Origin: Ligilactobacillus aviarius subsp. aviarius DSM 20655
Lineage (GTDB): Bacteria > Bacillota > Bacilli > Lactobacillales > Lactobacillaceae
Assembly: GCF_001436315.1 (NCBI RefSeq)
Contig: NZ_AYZA01000022.1
Location: 154,013 to 203,398 of the forward strand
Direction: 5' to 3'
Length of the DNA: 49,386 bases
In this document: positions 1 through 7,758 of the stretch, piece after piece
Layout: each line of letters begins with the position of its first letter
Numbering within the stretch: the stretch's first letter is position 1
Translations under genes and position numbers: made by a program
Notes under the pieces: model-generated
The model's input: the letters and a program-made list of their open reading frames with translations, nothing else
What the model was told of the DNA's origin: nothing
The model's database searches: none

Positions 1-113
1 GGATTCGGAGGTTTTCGAACTTCACTAGCTTCGCGTCGTAGCTCGTTTGTTTTGGAACCCGATTATGCGAATATAGCAAAGAGGTTGCGACTTACGTCAC
101 AACCTCTTATTTT
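1..113 (+). repeat. Dispersed intergenic repeat, copy 1 (5' end cut by window)
   Basis: This is the right-hand two thirds of a repeat found four more times in the window. It carries the conserved core GGAACCCGATTATGCG (from base 55) and ends in a hairpin, GAGGTTG...CAACCTC, with one C-A mismatch. Its inner segment (CTTCACTAGCTTCGCG) matches copy 4 rather than copies 2 and 3. The hairpin lies at the 3' end of the diacylglycerol-kinase-like gene on the minus strand and probably terminates it; the stop codon of that gene falls inside the hairpin tail. Confidence 0.85.
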
Positions 114-1063
114 TTCCGGCGTTCTTCCAACGAAACGCTGTCGGCATTGATCCAAAACGGATAATTGATCAGTTTTAAATAAAGATCGTTATATTTACCA
201 CCCAATTCACGGCAATCGACTTGGGTTTGTTCAAGCGAGTTAACGGTAATGTGAAGATTATCAGTCCGCCAATGATGAACAAATGGTAATTTAGTCGGGT
301 CGCCGAATTTTCGGGTCGCAACAAAAATCAAAAATAAGAAAATGTTGACCCGATCAACGATGGTGATCTCAATTGGTTGATCATTGTTTGAAAAGTCACT
401 TTCTTGTGTTCGATTTTGAAGGTTAACGATAAATGCACGTTTGTAAAATTTATATTTATGGCCGATTCGCAAGGTTGCACTAAAAGCATCGGCACTATTG
501 TAATATGCTTTGCAAATATCAATGACGTTTGCAAGCCACCGACAGTGCGTTCGCAACCAGTGGTGATGTTCGCGGGACCGAAGATTGGCAAGATTAGCTG
601 CCATTCCAATCGAATAGTTATCTAAAAAATAACCGGTTTCTTCATGATTGGATTCATAGTACTGAATTAATGAATATTGAACCGCTTCGGTTGCATTTAA
701 AATTTGTTTAAGGGCAACGAGGGGATTGGGGGCAATCCCAAGCTGATCAGCAAATTGGTGATGATTGCTGGTGCAGATAAAGGCAAGCGGTAAATCATGA
801 ACGTCGGCTTCTTTAATTCCCGTTAATACTTCATTTAAGGTTCCATTGCCGCCAATTACGAGGACAACGTATTTTTCATAGTCGGCGTAATCAAGATTTT
901 TAAGGAAAGCTTGAATATTGGCTTGAGCGTCGCCGGCAACGCTTGTTTCGGCTGCGCGGTAATCCACGGCATGTTCATCTAGATATTTTTGAATTTGTTC
1001 CCAGTCTTTTTGGGATTTGCCTAAATTCGCGTGTGGATTTGCAATCACGTAAAATGATTTCAT
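107..1063 (-). CDS. Diacylglycerol kinase family protein (DagK/YegS/BmrU-like), divergent active site
   Basis: The 318-residue length and the N-terminal pattern (VIANPHAN, then GGNGTLNEV at about residues 70-78) place this in the DagK/LCB5/YegS lipid kinase fold. That family phosphorylates diacylglycerol or related lipids at the membrane using ATP. The signature motifs are altered: the usual GGDGT reads GGNGT, the usual GTGNDFAR reads CTSNHHQFAD, and the later G-[FL]-D-A segment reads SIGMAANLA. Family membership is well supported, but kinase activity is doubtful. The ATG start is preceded by GGGAGCGG. The gene has its own plausible promoter and is separated from upstream rnjA by repeat copy 2. 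It could be an inactive or repurposed paralogue. Confidence 0.85.
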   Translation of the reverse strand: MKSFYVIANPHANLGKSQKDWEQIQKYLDEHAVDYRAAETSVAGDAQANIQAFLKNLDYADYEKYVVLVIGGNGTLNEVLTGIKEADVHDLPLAFICTSNHHQFADQLGIAPNPLVALKQILNATEAVQYSLIQYYESNHEETGYFLDNYSIGMAANLANLRSREHHHWLRTHCRWLANVIDICKAYYNSADAFSATLRIGHKYKFYKRAFIVNLQNRTQESDFSNNDQPIEITIVDRVNIFLFLIFVATRKFGDPTKLPFVHHWRTDNLHITVNSLEQTQVDCRELGGKYNDLYLKLINYPFWINADSVSLEERRKK

Positions 1064-1097
1064 TTTTTCCGCTCCCTTATTGATCTTATCTAGAATA

Positions 1098-1125
1098 ATT
1101 ATCTCATGTTACAAAAAAATTACAA
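1098..1125 (-). promoter_or_regulatory. Putative sigma-A promoter of the DagK-like gene
   Basis: On the minus strand, TTGTAA (-35) and GATAAT (-10) are separated by 16 bases. They lie 35-62 bases upstream of the ATG at 1063. This fits a separate transcript starting downstream of the repeat that ends the rnjA unit. Confidence 0.5.
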
Positions 1126-1154
1126 GCCAAATTATTTAGTCAAATCAATAAAAG

Positions 1155-1319
1155 AAGGTGTGACAAAACGTTAAAAACGAGCGTGGTGGAAGTAGAAAAA
1201 CGAACGAATCGCGCAAGCACAGATTCGGAGGTTTGCGTCCTTCCACTCAGCTCGTTTGTTTTGGAACCCGATTATGCGGATATAGCAAAGAGGTTGTGAC
1301 CTATGTCACAACCTCTTTT
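1155..1319 (+). repeat. Dispersed intergenic repeat, copy 2 (complete, about 165 bp)
   Basis: This complete copy shows the architecture. The outer stem is AAACGAGC (1175-1182) with GCTCGTTT (1250-1257), continued by GTGGAAG (1186-1192) with CTTCCAC (1240-1246). The inner stem is CGAATC (1205-1210) with GATTCG (1222-1227). The conserved single-stranded core GGAACCCGATTATGCGG follows. The unit ends in a perfect 14-bp hairpin (1287-1300 with 1305-1318, loop CTAT). The hairpin begins 6 bases beyond the rnjA stop and can act as its terminator on the minus strand. The left end, AAGGTGTGAC, partly complements the right arm of the hairpin. Confidence 0.9.
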
Positions 1320-1324
1320 ACATC

Positions 1325-3004
1325 TTAAATTGTTACAAGCATTGGTAAGATCATTGGATGCCGTTCTGTTTGTTCATAAAGGAACAATTGCAAATCAGAA
1401 ATAATGGCATCTTTGATCATTGCTTCAGTGATTTTTTTGTTGTTTTTAAGAACCCGGTTGATTGTTCGAGCAATCCGCCGTTTGCCTTTACTGATCAATT
1501 CCCCAGATTCACGCATGTAGATAAATCCCCGTGAAAGAAAATCAGGTCCGGCGATGATTTTATGTTTCTTCATATCGATCGTTGCGACAACGACAACTAA
1601 TCCTTCTTCTGAAAGGGCCCGCCGATCACGTAAGACAATGTTGCCGATATCGCCGATTCCGGAACCGTCAACGTAAACATCACTTGCATTGAAGTGACCA
1701 GCAACCCGAGCAGAATCTGCTGTCAATGCCAAAACATCACCGTTTTCAAGGATGAATGAACGGTCTTGCGGAATATCGCATTCTTCAGCTAATTCAGTAT
1801 GGATCTTTAACATCCGGTATTCACCGTGAATCGGCATGAAGAATTTTGGCTTGATCAGCCGTAACATTAGTTTCTGTTCTTCTTGACCACCGTGACCGGA
1901 AGCATGAATGTTATTGACCTTTCCGTGGATTACATTGGCGCCGGCTTCTTCAAGTTCATTGATTACCCGGTTAACACTGGTTGTGTTTCCTGGAATTGGT
2001 GAACTTGAGAAGACGACCGTATCACCAGGTTGAATTGATACCTGACGGTGGGTTCCATTTGCAATTCGACTTAACGCTGCCATCGGTTCACCTTGTGATC
2101 CCGTACATAAAATCATGACTTGATTTGCAGGAAGATTATTAATATCCCGTGCATCGACGATTGCATCTTCTGGGATGTCAAGGTATCCTAATTCGCGTCC
2201 GTTTACGATTGCAGCTTCCATACTTCTTCCGAAGACAGCAATCTTCCGTCCGCGTTTGATGGCGGCATCAGCTGCTTGCTGAATCCGTGAAATGTTTGAA
2301 GCAAAGGTAGCAAAGATGATTCGGCCATCAACCTTTTCAAAAATGTGACGAATTGAATGACCGACCCATTTTTCAGATTTCGTGAAGTTTGGAATTTCGG
2401 CGTTCGTACTGTCTGAAAGGAGACACAAGACACCATCTGAACCTAATTTAGCCATCCTTTGCAAGTTCGGCGGCTGATGGGTAATTGGTGTTAGATCAAA
2501 CTTGTAATCTCCAGTTTCAACGATCGTGCCGGATGGGGTTTTAACTGCAACCCCTAAAGTATCCGGAATCGAGTGGGTCGTTCTGAAAAATGAAACACTC
2601 GTTTTTCTGAATTTGAGAACGGTGTCTTCATTGATTTCATGTAACTCGGCTGTCCGAAGTAATCCATGTTCTTCAAGCTTGCTCTTGATCAGTGCAAGGG
2701 GAAGGGGTCCCGCATAAATCGGAACATTGATTTCCTTAAGTAAATATGGAATTCCCCCAATGTGGTCTTCGTGACCGTGAGTGATTACAAGAGCCTTAAC
2801 TTTCTGTTTATTAGCGACAAGGTATTGGAAATTCGGAATGACGTAGTCGATTCCAAGGAGATCATCTTCAGGAAACTTAATTCCCGCATCGATTACGATG
2901 ATTTCATCTTGAAATTGGACCCCGTACATGTTCTTTCCAATTTCGCCCAGACCGCCGATTGCAAATACAGCCGTCTCATTATTTTTTACTTTAAGCTGTT
3001 TCAT
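1325..3004 (-). CDS. rnjA: Ribonuclease J1
   Basis: RNase J1 is a cytoplasmic metallo-beta-lactamase/beta-CASP nuclease with 5'-3' exonuclease and endonuclease activity in mRNA decay and rRNA maturation. The 559-residue length is typical. The zinc-binding motif is intact ([10 protein letters not shown] near residues 75-84), followed by SIPDTLG, TGDYKFD, the beta-CASP domain ([15 protein letters not shown]), [10 protein letters not shown] and the C-terminal [13 protein letters not shown] segment. It lies immediately downstream of rpoY (3-base gap), a pairing conserved in Firmicutes, so the two are co-transcribed. The paralogue RNase J2 is at 16881-18590; J1 and J2 form a complex in other Firmicutes. 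Confidence 0.97.
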   Translation of the reverse strand: MKQLKVKNNETAVFAIGGLGEIGKNMYGVQFQDEIIVIDAGIKFPEDDLLGIDYVIPNFQYLVANKQKVKALVITHGHEDHIGGIPYLLKEINVPIYAGPLPLALIKSKLEEHGLLRTAELHEINEDTVLKFRKTSVSFFRTTHSIPDTLGVAVKTPSGTIVETGDYKFDLTPITHQPPNLQRMAKLGSDGVLCLLSDSTNAEIPNFTKSEKWVGHSIRHIFEKVDGRIIFATFASNISRIQQAADAAIKRGRKIAVFGRSMEAAIVNGRELGYLDIPEDAIVDARDINNLPANQVMILCTGSQGEPMAALSRIANGTHRQVSIQPGDTVVFSSSPIPGNTTSVNRVINELEEAGANVIHGKVNNIHASGHGGQEEQKLMLRLIKPKFFMPIHGEYRMLKIHTELAEECDIPQDRSFILENGDVLALTADSARVAGHFNASDVYVDGSGIGDIGNIVLRDRRALSEEGLVVVVATIDMKKHKIIAGPDFLSRGFIYMRESGELISKGKRRIARTINRVLKNNKKITEAMIKDAIISDLQLFLYEQTERHPMILPMLVTI

Positions 3005-3007
3005 AGG

Positions 3008-3220
3008 CTAAAACTCCGTTAACTTAAAGTTCTCGCTTTGCTTTTCATATTCTAAAGTCTTGTCATCGAGGCCTTCGATAAATTCAACGTTGTATTCTGT
3101 GTTTTCTTCAACGAGTAACCGCGCTTCAACTTCTGACTTGGCTTCAAGATATAAAGTTTCGGTGTTTTCACGCCGCGGATTGATCCGTTTGGTTGGTTGA
3201 TAATATACTTTAAAAATCAT
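3008..3220 (-). CDS. rpoY: DNA-directed RNA polymerase subunit epsilon (RpoY)
   Basis: This 70-residue protein belongs to the DUF1447/RpoY family, the small epsilon subunit that binds Firmicute core RNA polymerase. Recognisable features are the start MIFKVYYQ, the acidic [20 protein letters not shown] region and the usual size. It precedes rnjA in one operon, as in Bacillus and lactobacilli. The ATG start is preceded by AAAGGAGA. The assignment rests on sequence pattern and gene neighbourhood together. Confidence 0.93.
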   Translation of the reverse strand: MIFKVYYQPTKRINPRRENTETLYLEAKSEVEARLLVEENTEYNVEFIEGLDDKTLEYEKQSENFKLTEF

Positions 3221-3292
3221 ACTAAAATCTCCTTTAATAATGTATTGTTTTAAAATTACCGAACAAGGATTGCTTACACAATAATTATTTCT

Positions 3293-3301
3293 ATTTTAGC
3301 A
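3293..3301 (-). promoter_or_regulatory. Extended -10 promoter element for rpoY-rnjA
   Basis: The minus strand reads TGCTAAAAT, an extended -10 (TGn plus TAAAAT), about 75 bases upstream of the rpoY start. No strong -35 is visible at the usual spacing. The long leader contains no other obvious signal. Confidence 0.4.
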
Positions 3302-3405
3302 TATTGAAGAAATTAAGTATAGAAAGCAAATCAATTCGGAAATAAATGTTCCAATTTAGTGAATCAAAGCAACGTGTTTTATAATGAAGACGGTAGGTGA
3401 TTAAA

Positions 3406-3888
3406 ATGCTAAAGTGGATTTTGATAATCATGGTTATTTTGGTTGCTGGGGTCACAATTTTAGTTTGGAAAAATCAAAAGAAAAAGAAGGCTTTGCTTTT
3501 AGTTCAAAAAGAAAGTCAGAAGATCACGGATGAAGCTTTTACAGCGGCAATTCAGCAAATTTCGTTAATTAGTTTTGGAAAGCCGATCAAACTGCATTCG
3601 GAATTTGTTTCAAATATTTGGGGAAGCAAAGTAACGGCGTTTGAATATTCAATTGAAATTCCCCAAATTGAAACCCAGGATCTTGCTAAAATTAAGAACG
3701 AATTAACCGAAAAATTGCAAGCGTACGCAAATGAAAAACATCTTGCTGCGTATAAAGAGCATCCAGTATTTGTTGTATCGGATATTTGGATTTTTGCAGG
3801 GGTCTTACACGTTGATGTTTCACACATTACGAATGCTGAAACGTGGTCGTATGTTGAAGATGTTGCTAAATCAGATCGAACAAATTAA
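3406..3888 (+). CDS. Small membrane-anchored protein of unknown function
   Basis: I do not recognise this family. From ATG 3406 it is 160 residues. One hydrophobic segment (about residues 3-21, WILIIMVILVAGVTILVW) is followed by a short Lys-rich KNQKKKK stretch, giving a single N-terminal anchor. The positive-inside rule is ambiguous about which side the soluble part faces. The soluble part alternates beta-like and amphipathic segments with a run of acidic and Lys residues and contains no cysteines. ATG 3406 is preferred to GTG 3397 because AGGTGA sits 5 bases before it. The gene stands alone between divergent rpoY and convergent def and shares a bidirectional terminator with def. Confidence 0.75.
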   Translation: MLKWILIIMVILVAGVTILVWKNQKKKKALLLVQKESQKITDEAFTAAIQQISLISFGKPIKLHSEFVSNIWGSKVTAFEYSIEIPQIETQDLAKIKNELTEKLQAYANEKHLAAYKEHPVFVVSDIWIFAGVLHVDVSHITNAETWSYVEDVAKSDRTN

Positions 3889-3919
3889 AAAGGTTGTGGC
3901 TCAGGCCACAACCTTTTTT
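3887..3919. terminator. Bidirectional terminator between unknown gene and def
   Basis: A perfect 14-bp stem (AAAAAGGTTGTGGC with GCCACAACCTTTTT, loop TCAG) is flanked by A and T runs on both strands and serves both convergent genes. It resembles the terminal hairpin of the dispersed repeat but without the rest of that element. Confidence 0.85.
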
Positions 3920-3924
3920 ATCAA

Positions 3925-4482
3925 TTATTCTAAAATCAAAGTTCCTTCAGGGGCGCTGAATGGATTATCTTTATTAATATGGTCAAAGAATAGAATTCCA
4001 TTTAAGTGATCAATTTCATGTTGAACAACGATTGCAGGATAATCTTTTAATCGTTGAACATGTTCATTCCCGTCAAGATCAAACCAGCGAAGTTTGATTC
4101 GATCAGCCCGCGGCACATATCCTGGAACATCGCGGTCAACTGAAAGACAGCCTTCACCTTCTGCTAACGCAGCTTTTTGAACTGATTCACTGACGATCGT
4201 TGGGTTAACGAGAACATGTTTAAAAATCGGTTCTTCACCTTCAGCTCCCGGAACAAGGACCGCTGTCATTCGAATTGAACGGTCAACTTGCGGAGCGGCT
4301 AATCCGACCCCTGCGCGTAAATGATACTTTTCAGCAATTTTTTCATCTTGACTATTTTCAAGAAATTCCATTAAATCATGGGCAAGTTTTTGATCTTCTT
4401 CTGATAAGGGGAAGGTTAATTTTTCAGCCCGCTTGCGCAGTGTTGGATGACCTTCACGGATAATGTTATCCATTGTAATCAT
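3925..4482 (-). CDS. def: Peptide deformylase
   Basis: This enzyme removes the N-formyl group from nascent proteins and is a metal-dependent cytoplasmic hydrolase. All three family motifs are present: [15 protein letters not shown] and the metal-binding HEIDHL. The 185-residue length and the insertion before EGCLSV fit the Gram-positive type II enzyme. The ATG at 4482 is preceded by GGAGG at good spacing. It appears to be monocistronic and ends at a shared terminator. Confidence 0.97.
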   Translation of the reverse strand: MITMDNIIREGHPTLRKRAEKLTFPLSEEDQKLAHDLMEFLENSQDEKIAEKYHLRAGVGLAAPQVDRSIRMTAVLVPGAEGEEPIFKHVLVNPTIVSESVQKAALAEGEGCLSVDRDVPGYVPRADRIKLRWFDLDGNEHVQRLKDYPAIVVQHEIDHLNGILFFDHINKDNPFSAPEGTLILE

Positions 4483-4580
4483 GTAAATTTCCTCCTTATT
4501 ACGATTAATGCTTTACCATTAATCATACCACAAAGTATAATGATTTTAGAGTTATATCTTAAATCTAAAAAGGATGATTG

Positions 4581-4865
4581 GTGGACATGAAAGAAAATTA
4601 TGAGTATCCGTTGATGCCGGAATGGTCTAAGGATGAGATCATTACAATGGTTGAGTTTTATGCTCAAGTTGAAGATGCTTATACGACGGGCGTTGCCAAG
4701 GACGAGTTCATGAAAATGGTGCAGAAGTTTAAGGCGATTGAACCATCGATTGCAGCTCAAAAGCAACTTGACCGCAAATTCAAGGAATTATCAGGATACA
4801 GTATTTATCAAGCAATTAAAACGGTAAGCAACTCATCTAAAGAACATGTAAAGGTGGAAAAATAA
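4581..4865 (+). CDS. UPF0223 family protein
   Basis: This small acidic helical protein of about 94 residues matches the UPF0223 (YktA-like) pattern: YEYPLMPEWSKDEI at the start and SGYSIYQAIK near the end. No biochemical function is established. The start is uncertain. TTG 4578, GTG 4581 and ATG 4587 are all in frame; GTG 4581 has the best spacing to AAAGG at 4569-4573. Its stop overlaps the first base of the phosphatase start, so the two are translationally coupled, the same pairing seen in other lactic acid bacteria. Confidence 0.88.
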   Translation: MDMKENYEYPLMPEWSKDEIITMVEFYAQVEDAYTTGVAKDEFMKMVQKFKAIEPSIAAQKQLDRKFKELSGYSIYQAIKTVSNSSKEHVKVEK

Positions 4866-5635
4866 TGGAATGGCAAGTAATTGACGAAAAAATTAAACGG
4901 TGGATGTTTGAGGCGCGCGAGATGATTCTTGCGAGCTTTGATACGAAGCTGGATATCAACACGAAGTCAAACCGCAATGACTTGGTAACCAATATGGATA
5001 AAAAAATCGAGAAGTTTTATATTGATCACATTCATGAAAGCTTTCCGGATGCGAAAATCATGGGTGAGGAAAGTGAAAAGGATGCCTTGCAAGATGCTGA
5101 CGAGCTCTTTTTCGTGATCGATCCGATCGATGGCACGATGAATTTTGTCAAGCAACAGGATAACTTTGCTAGCATGATTGCGGTTTATCAAAATCATCAA
5201 CCGATTTTAGGCTACATTCTGGATATTCGGAATAATAAACTTTATTGGGGCGGCAAGGCGATCGGCGTTTACTGTAACTTTAAACGGTTAAAGGCGCCGC
5301 AAAATTTAACGCTGCGTGACGGTCTTTTAGGAGCAGGTTTACCGATGATTTTAAATGATGAATATCATTTTCAGGAAATTGCGCGTGAAGCTTCCGGAGT
5401 TCGCATGTATGGCAGTGCAGGAATTGAATTTATCAATGTTTTAACGGGTAAAACATTGGGGTATGTTTCCCGGTTGCATGCCTGGGATTATGCGGCCGGA
5501 AAGATTCTTGCCGAAGAACTTGGTTTAGTTGTTCAGGCGATTGACGGAACGGATATTGATGTGCTATCATCAAAAGTTGTATTAGTATCGACAAGAAGCG
5601 CAAACGAGAAAATTAATCAAATTATCAATGCCTAA
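4865..5635 (+). CDS. Inositol monophosphatase family protein (SuhB-like)
   Basis: This Mg-dependent phosphatase superfamily member has 256 residues. The three motifs are visible: GEESE (metal ligands), DPIDGTMNF and the C-terminal WDYAAG. Substrate cannot be told from sequence; inositol phosphate, NADP(H) or other sugar phosphates are possible. The ATG at 4865 overlaps the UPF0223 stop, giving a two-gene operon that ends in a hairpin at 5640. Confidence 0.93.
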   Translation: MEWQVIDEKIKRWMFEAREMILASFDTKLDINTKSNRNDLVTNMDKKIEKFYIDHIHESFPDAKIMGEESEKDALQDADELFFVIDPIDGTMNFVKQQDNFASMIAVYQNHQPILGYILDIRNNKLYWGGKAIGVYCNFKRLKAPQNLTLRDGLLGAGLPMILNDEYHFQEIAREASGVRMYGSAGIEFINVLTGKTLGYVSRLHAWDYAAGKILAEELGLVVQAIDGTDIDVLSSKVVLVSTRSANEKINQIINA

Positions 5636-5639
5636 TATT

Positions 5640-5667
5640 AACTGTGGCGGTGGTCACAGTTTTTTTA
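5640..5667 (+). terminator. Terminator of the UPF0223/IMPase operon
   Basis: The hairpin AACTGTG...CACAGTT is followed by a run of T, directly after the phosphatase stop. Confidence 0.75.
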
Positions 5668-5757
5668 TGACACTGCTTGAAAATCAGCAAATAATTTTCA
5701 AAAAGAATGAAAATGCACTTTTAGGGTCGAAAAAAGAAAATGAAGGGAAGATAAACA

Positions 5758-7599
5758 TTGAAAAGACGCGAAGACATCCGCAATGTTGCTATTATTGCGC
5801 ACGTTGACCACGGTAAAACAACATTAGTTAACGAAATGTTAAAACAATCTGATACGCTTGATTCGCATACTGAAATTAGCGATCGTGCAATGGACTCAAA
5901 TGATATTGAAAAGGAACGTGGAATCACGATTCTTTCAAAGAACACAGCCGTTAAATATGGCGATAAGCAAATTAATATCCTTGATACCCCAGGACACGCC
6001 GATTTTGGTGGTGAAGTTGAACGAATCATGAAGATGGTTGACGGGGTTCTTTTGGTCGTTGATGCTTTTGAAGGAACAATGCCGCAAACGCGTTTTGTTT
6101 TGAAGAAAGCCTTAGAACAACACTTGACACCAATCGTTGTCATTAATAAGATTGATCGTCAAGGGGCACGTCCAGAAGAAGTTGTTGACGAAGTTCTTGA
6201 TTTGTTTATCGAACTTGGTGCAGATGAAGATCAACTTGATTTCCCTGTAATTTATGCATCAGCTGTTAACGGAACAACTTCAATGGATCCGGATCCATCA
6301 ACTCAAGAACACACAATGGATCCGATCTTTAAGACAATTTTAGATACGATTCCTGCACCAGTTGATAATTCTGATGAACCATTACAATTCCAAGTTGCAA
6401 TGCTTGATTACAATGATTTCGTTGGCCGAATCGGAATTGGACGTGTATTCCGTGGAAAGATCAAGGTTGGCGACCAAGTTACAGTTATGAAACTTGATGG
6501 TTCACAGCAAAACTTCCGGGTTACAAAATTATTCGGGTTCATGGGACTTAACCAAGTTGAAATTCAAGAGGCTAAGGCCGGCGATTTGATTGCCGTTTCA
6601 GGAATGGAAGAAATCAACGTTGGGGAAACCGTATGTCCAGTTGACCATCCGGATGCATTACCATTATTGCGGATTGATCCGCCAACATTGCAGATGACAT
6701 TCATGCAAAGTGATTCACCATTTGTTGGTAAAGATGGCGATAAGGTTACTGCCCGCAAGATTGAAGACCGTTTAAGAAAGCAACTTCACACTGACGTTTC
6801 ATTGAAGGTTGAAGATACTGATTCACCAGATGCATGGACCGTTTCAGGACGTGGTGAATTGCACCTTTCAATTTTAATTGAAGAATTACGGCGCGAAGGC
6901 TTTGAATTAGCTGTTTCACGGCCAAAGGTTATTTACCGTGAAATTGATGGCAAGCTTTCAGAACCGTTTGAAGCCGTTACAATTGATACACCTGATGAAT
7001 ACACTGGCTCAATCATTGACTCATTGGCACAACGCAAAGGTGAAATGAAGAACATGGAACCAAACGGCAATGGTCAAACACGGTTGGAATTCTCAGTTCC
7101 AACCCGGGGATTGATCGGTTACGATTCACAATTCTTATCAATGACACGTGGATACGGAATTTTGAACCACACATTCGATGAATACAAACCAGTTATTCGG
7201 AACTGGGAACCTGGACGCCGGAATGGTGCTTTGGTATCAATCAACCAAGGCAAGGCAACAACGTATGCTATCATGGGAGTTGAAGGTCGGGGAACGATCT
7301 TCGTTGATCCAGGAACAGAAGTTTACGAAGGAATGATCGTTGGGAAGTCATCCCGTGAACGTGACATTTCAGTAAACGTTACAAAAGGAAAGAACTTAAC
7401 TAACGTTCGGGCAGCTGCAAAGGACCAAACAGCAACGATTAAGACTCCAGAACACCTTACATTGGAAGAAAGTATGGAATTCTTAAACGAAGACGAATTG
7501 CTCGAAGTTACACCAAATCACTTACGGTTGCGGAAACGGATCTTAAATACAAATGCCCGTGAAAAGGCAGCTAAACGTGATAAGCGTGCTAAACAATAA
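5758..7599 (+). CDS. typA: Translational GTPase TypA/BipA
   Basis: TypA is a ribosome-associated GTPase of the EF-G family implicated in ribosome assembly and stress adaptation. The 613-residue length is typical. GTPase motifs are G1 [10 protein letters not shown]3 DTPGHADFGGEV and G4 NKIDRQGA. Domain II, the EF-G-like domains III and V and the TypA-specific C-terminal domain follow. The start is TTG 5758 with AAGGGAAG upstream; the protein begins KRREDIRNVAII as in relatives. It is followed by a strong terminator and then ftsW. Confidence 0.97.
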   Translation: MKRREDIRNVAIIAHVDHGKTTLVNEMLKQSDTLDSHTEISDRAMDSNDIEKERGITILSKNTAVKYGDKQINILDTPGHADFGGEVERIMKMVDGVLLVVDAFEGTMPQTRFVLKKALEQHLTPIVVINKIDRQGARPEEVVDEVLDLFIELGADEDQLDFPVIYASAVNGTTSMDPDPSTQEHTMDPIFKTILDTIPAPVDNSDEPLQFQVAMLDYNDFVGRIGIGRVFRGKIKVGDQVTVMKLDGSQQNFRVTKLFGFMGLNQVEIQEAKAGDLIAVSGMEEINVGETVCPVDHPDALPLLRIDPPTLQMTFMQSDSPFVGKDGDKVTARKIEDRLRKQLHTDVSLKVEDTDSPDAWTVSGRGELHLSILIEELRREGFELAVSRPKVIYREIDGKLSEPFEAVTIDTPDEYTGSIIDSLAQRKGEMKNMEPNGNGQTRLEFSVPTRGLIGYDSQFLSMTRGYGILNHTFDEYKPVIRNWEPGRRNGALVSINQGKATTYAIMGVEGRGTIFVDPGTEVYEGMIVGKSSRERDISVNVTKGKNLTNVRAAAKDQTATIKTPEHLTLEESMEFLNEDELLEVTPNHLRLRKRILNTNAREKAAKRDKRAKQ

Positions 7600-7608
7600 T
7601 AATTAATG

Positions 7609-7636
7609 GAAAAGGGTCGCTGCTGCGGCTCTTTTT
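7609..7636 (+). terminator. Terminator after typA
   Basis: The hairpin AAAAGGGTCGC, loop TGCT, GCGGCTCTTTTTT begins about 10 bases past the typA stop. Confidence 0.8.
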
Positions 7637-7758
7637 TAGTTAGCGTTTTGTAAATTTATTGCGAATCATTTTATGGTATAATTTTACAGAATGTTTCAAA
7701 ATATTTAGAAGGGTGGTTAAGCATTAGGTTATTAATCACTTCTGGACCTAATAAAGAT

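Noticed and set aside
1250-1319. T-box riboswitch in the dispersed repeat (TTGGAACCCG near a terminator hairpin)
   Set aside because: The T-box consensus (TGGNACCGCG) is not matched, no specifier stem is visible, and the element lies at gene 3' ends rather than upstream of synthetase or amino acid genes.
3394-3411. Shared GTAGGTGATTAAAATG start context of the unknown gene and coaD as a regulatory motif
   Set aside because: It is explained by a ribosome-binding site followed by an A/T-rich spacer; two occurrences can be chance.
3887-3919. A sixth copy of the dispersed repeat
   Set aside because: Only a hairpin of similar sequence is present; the conserved core and outer stem are missing, so it is listed as an ordinary terminator.
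5721-6143. 140-codon minus-strand open frame across the typA start
   Set aside because: It is antisense to conserved GTPase motifs and has no ribosome-binding site or family resemblance.
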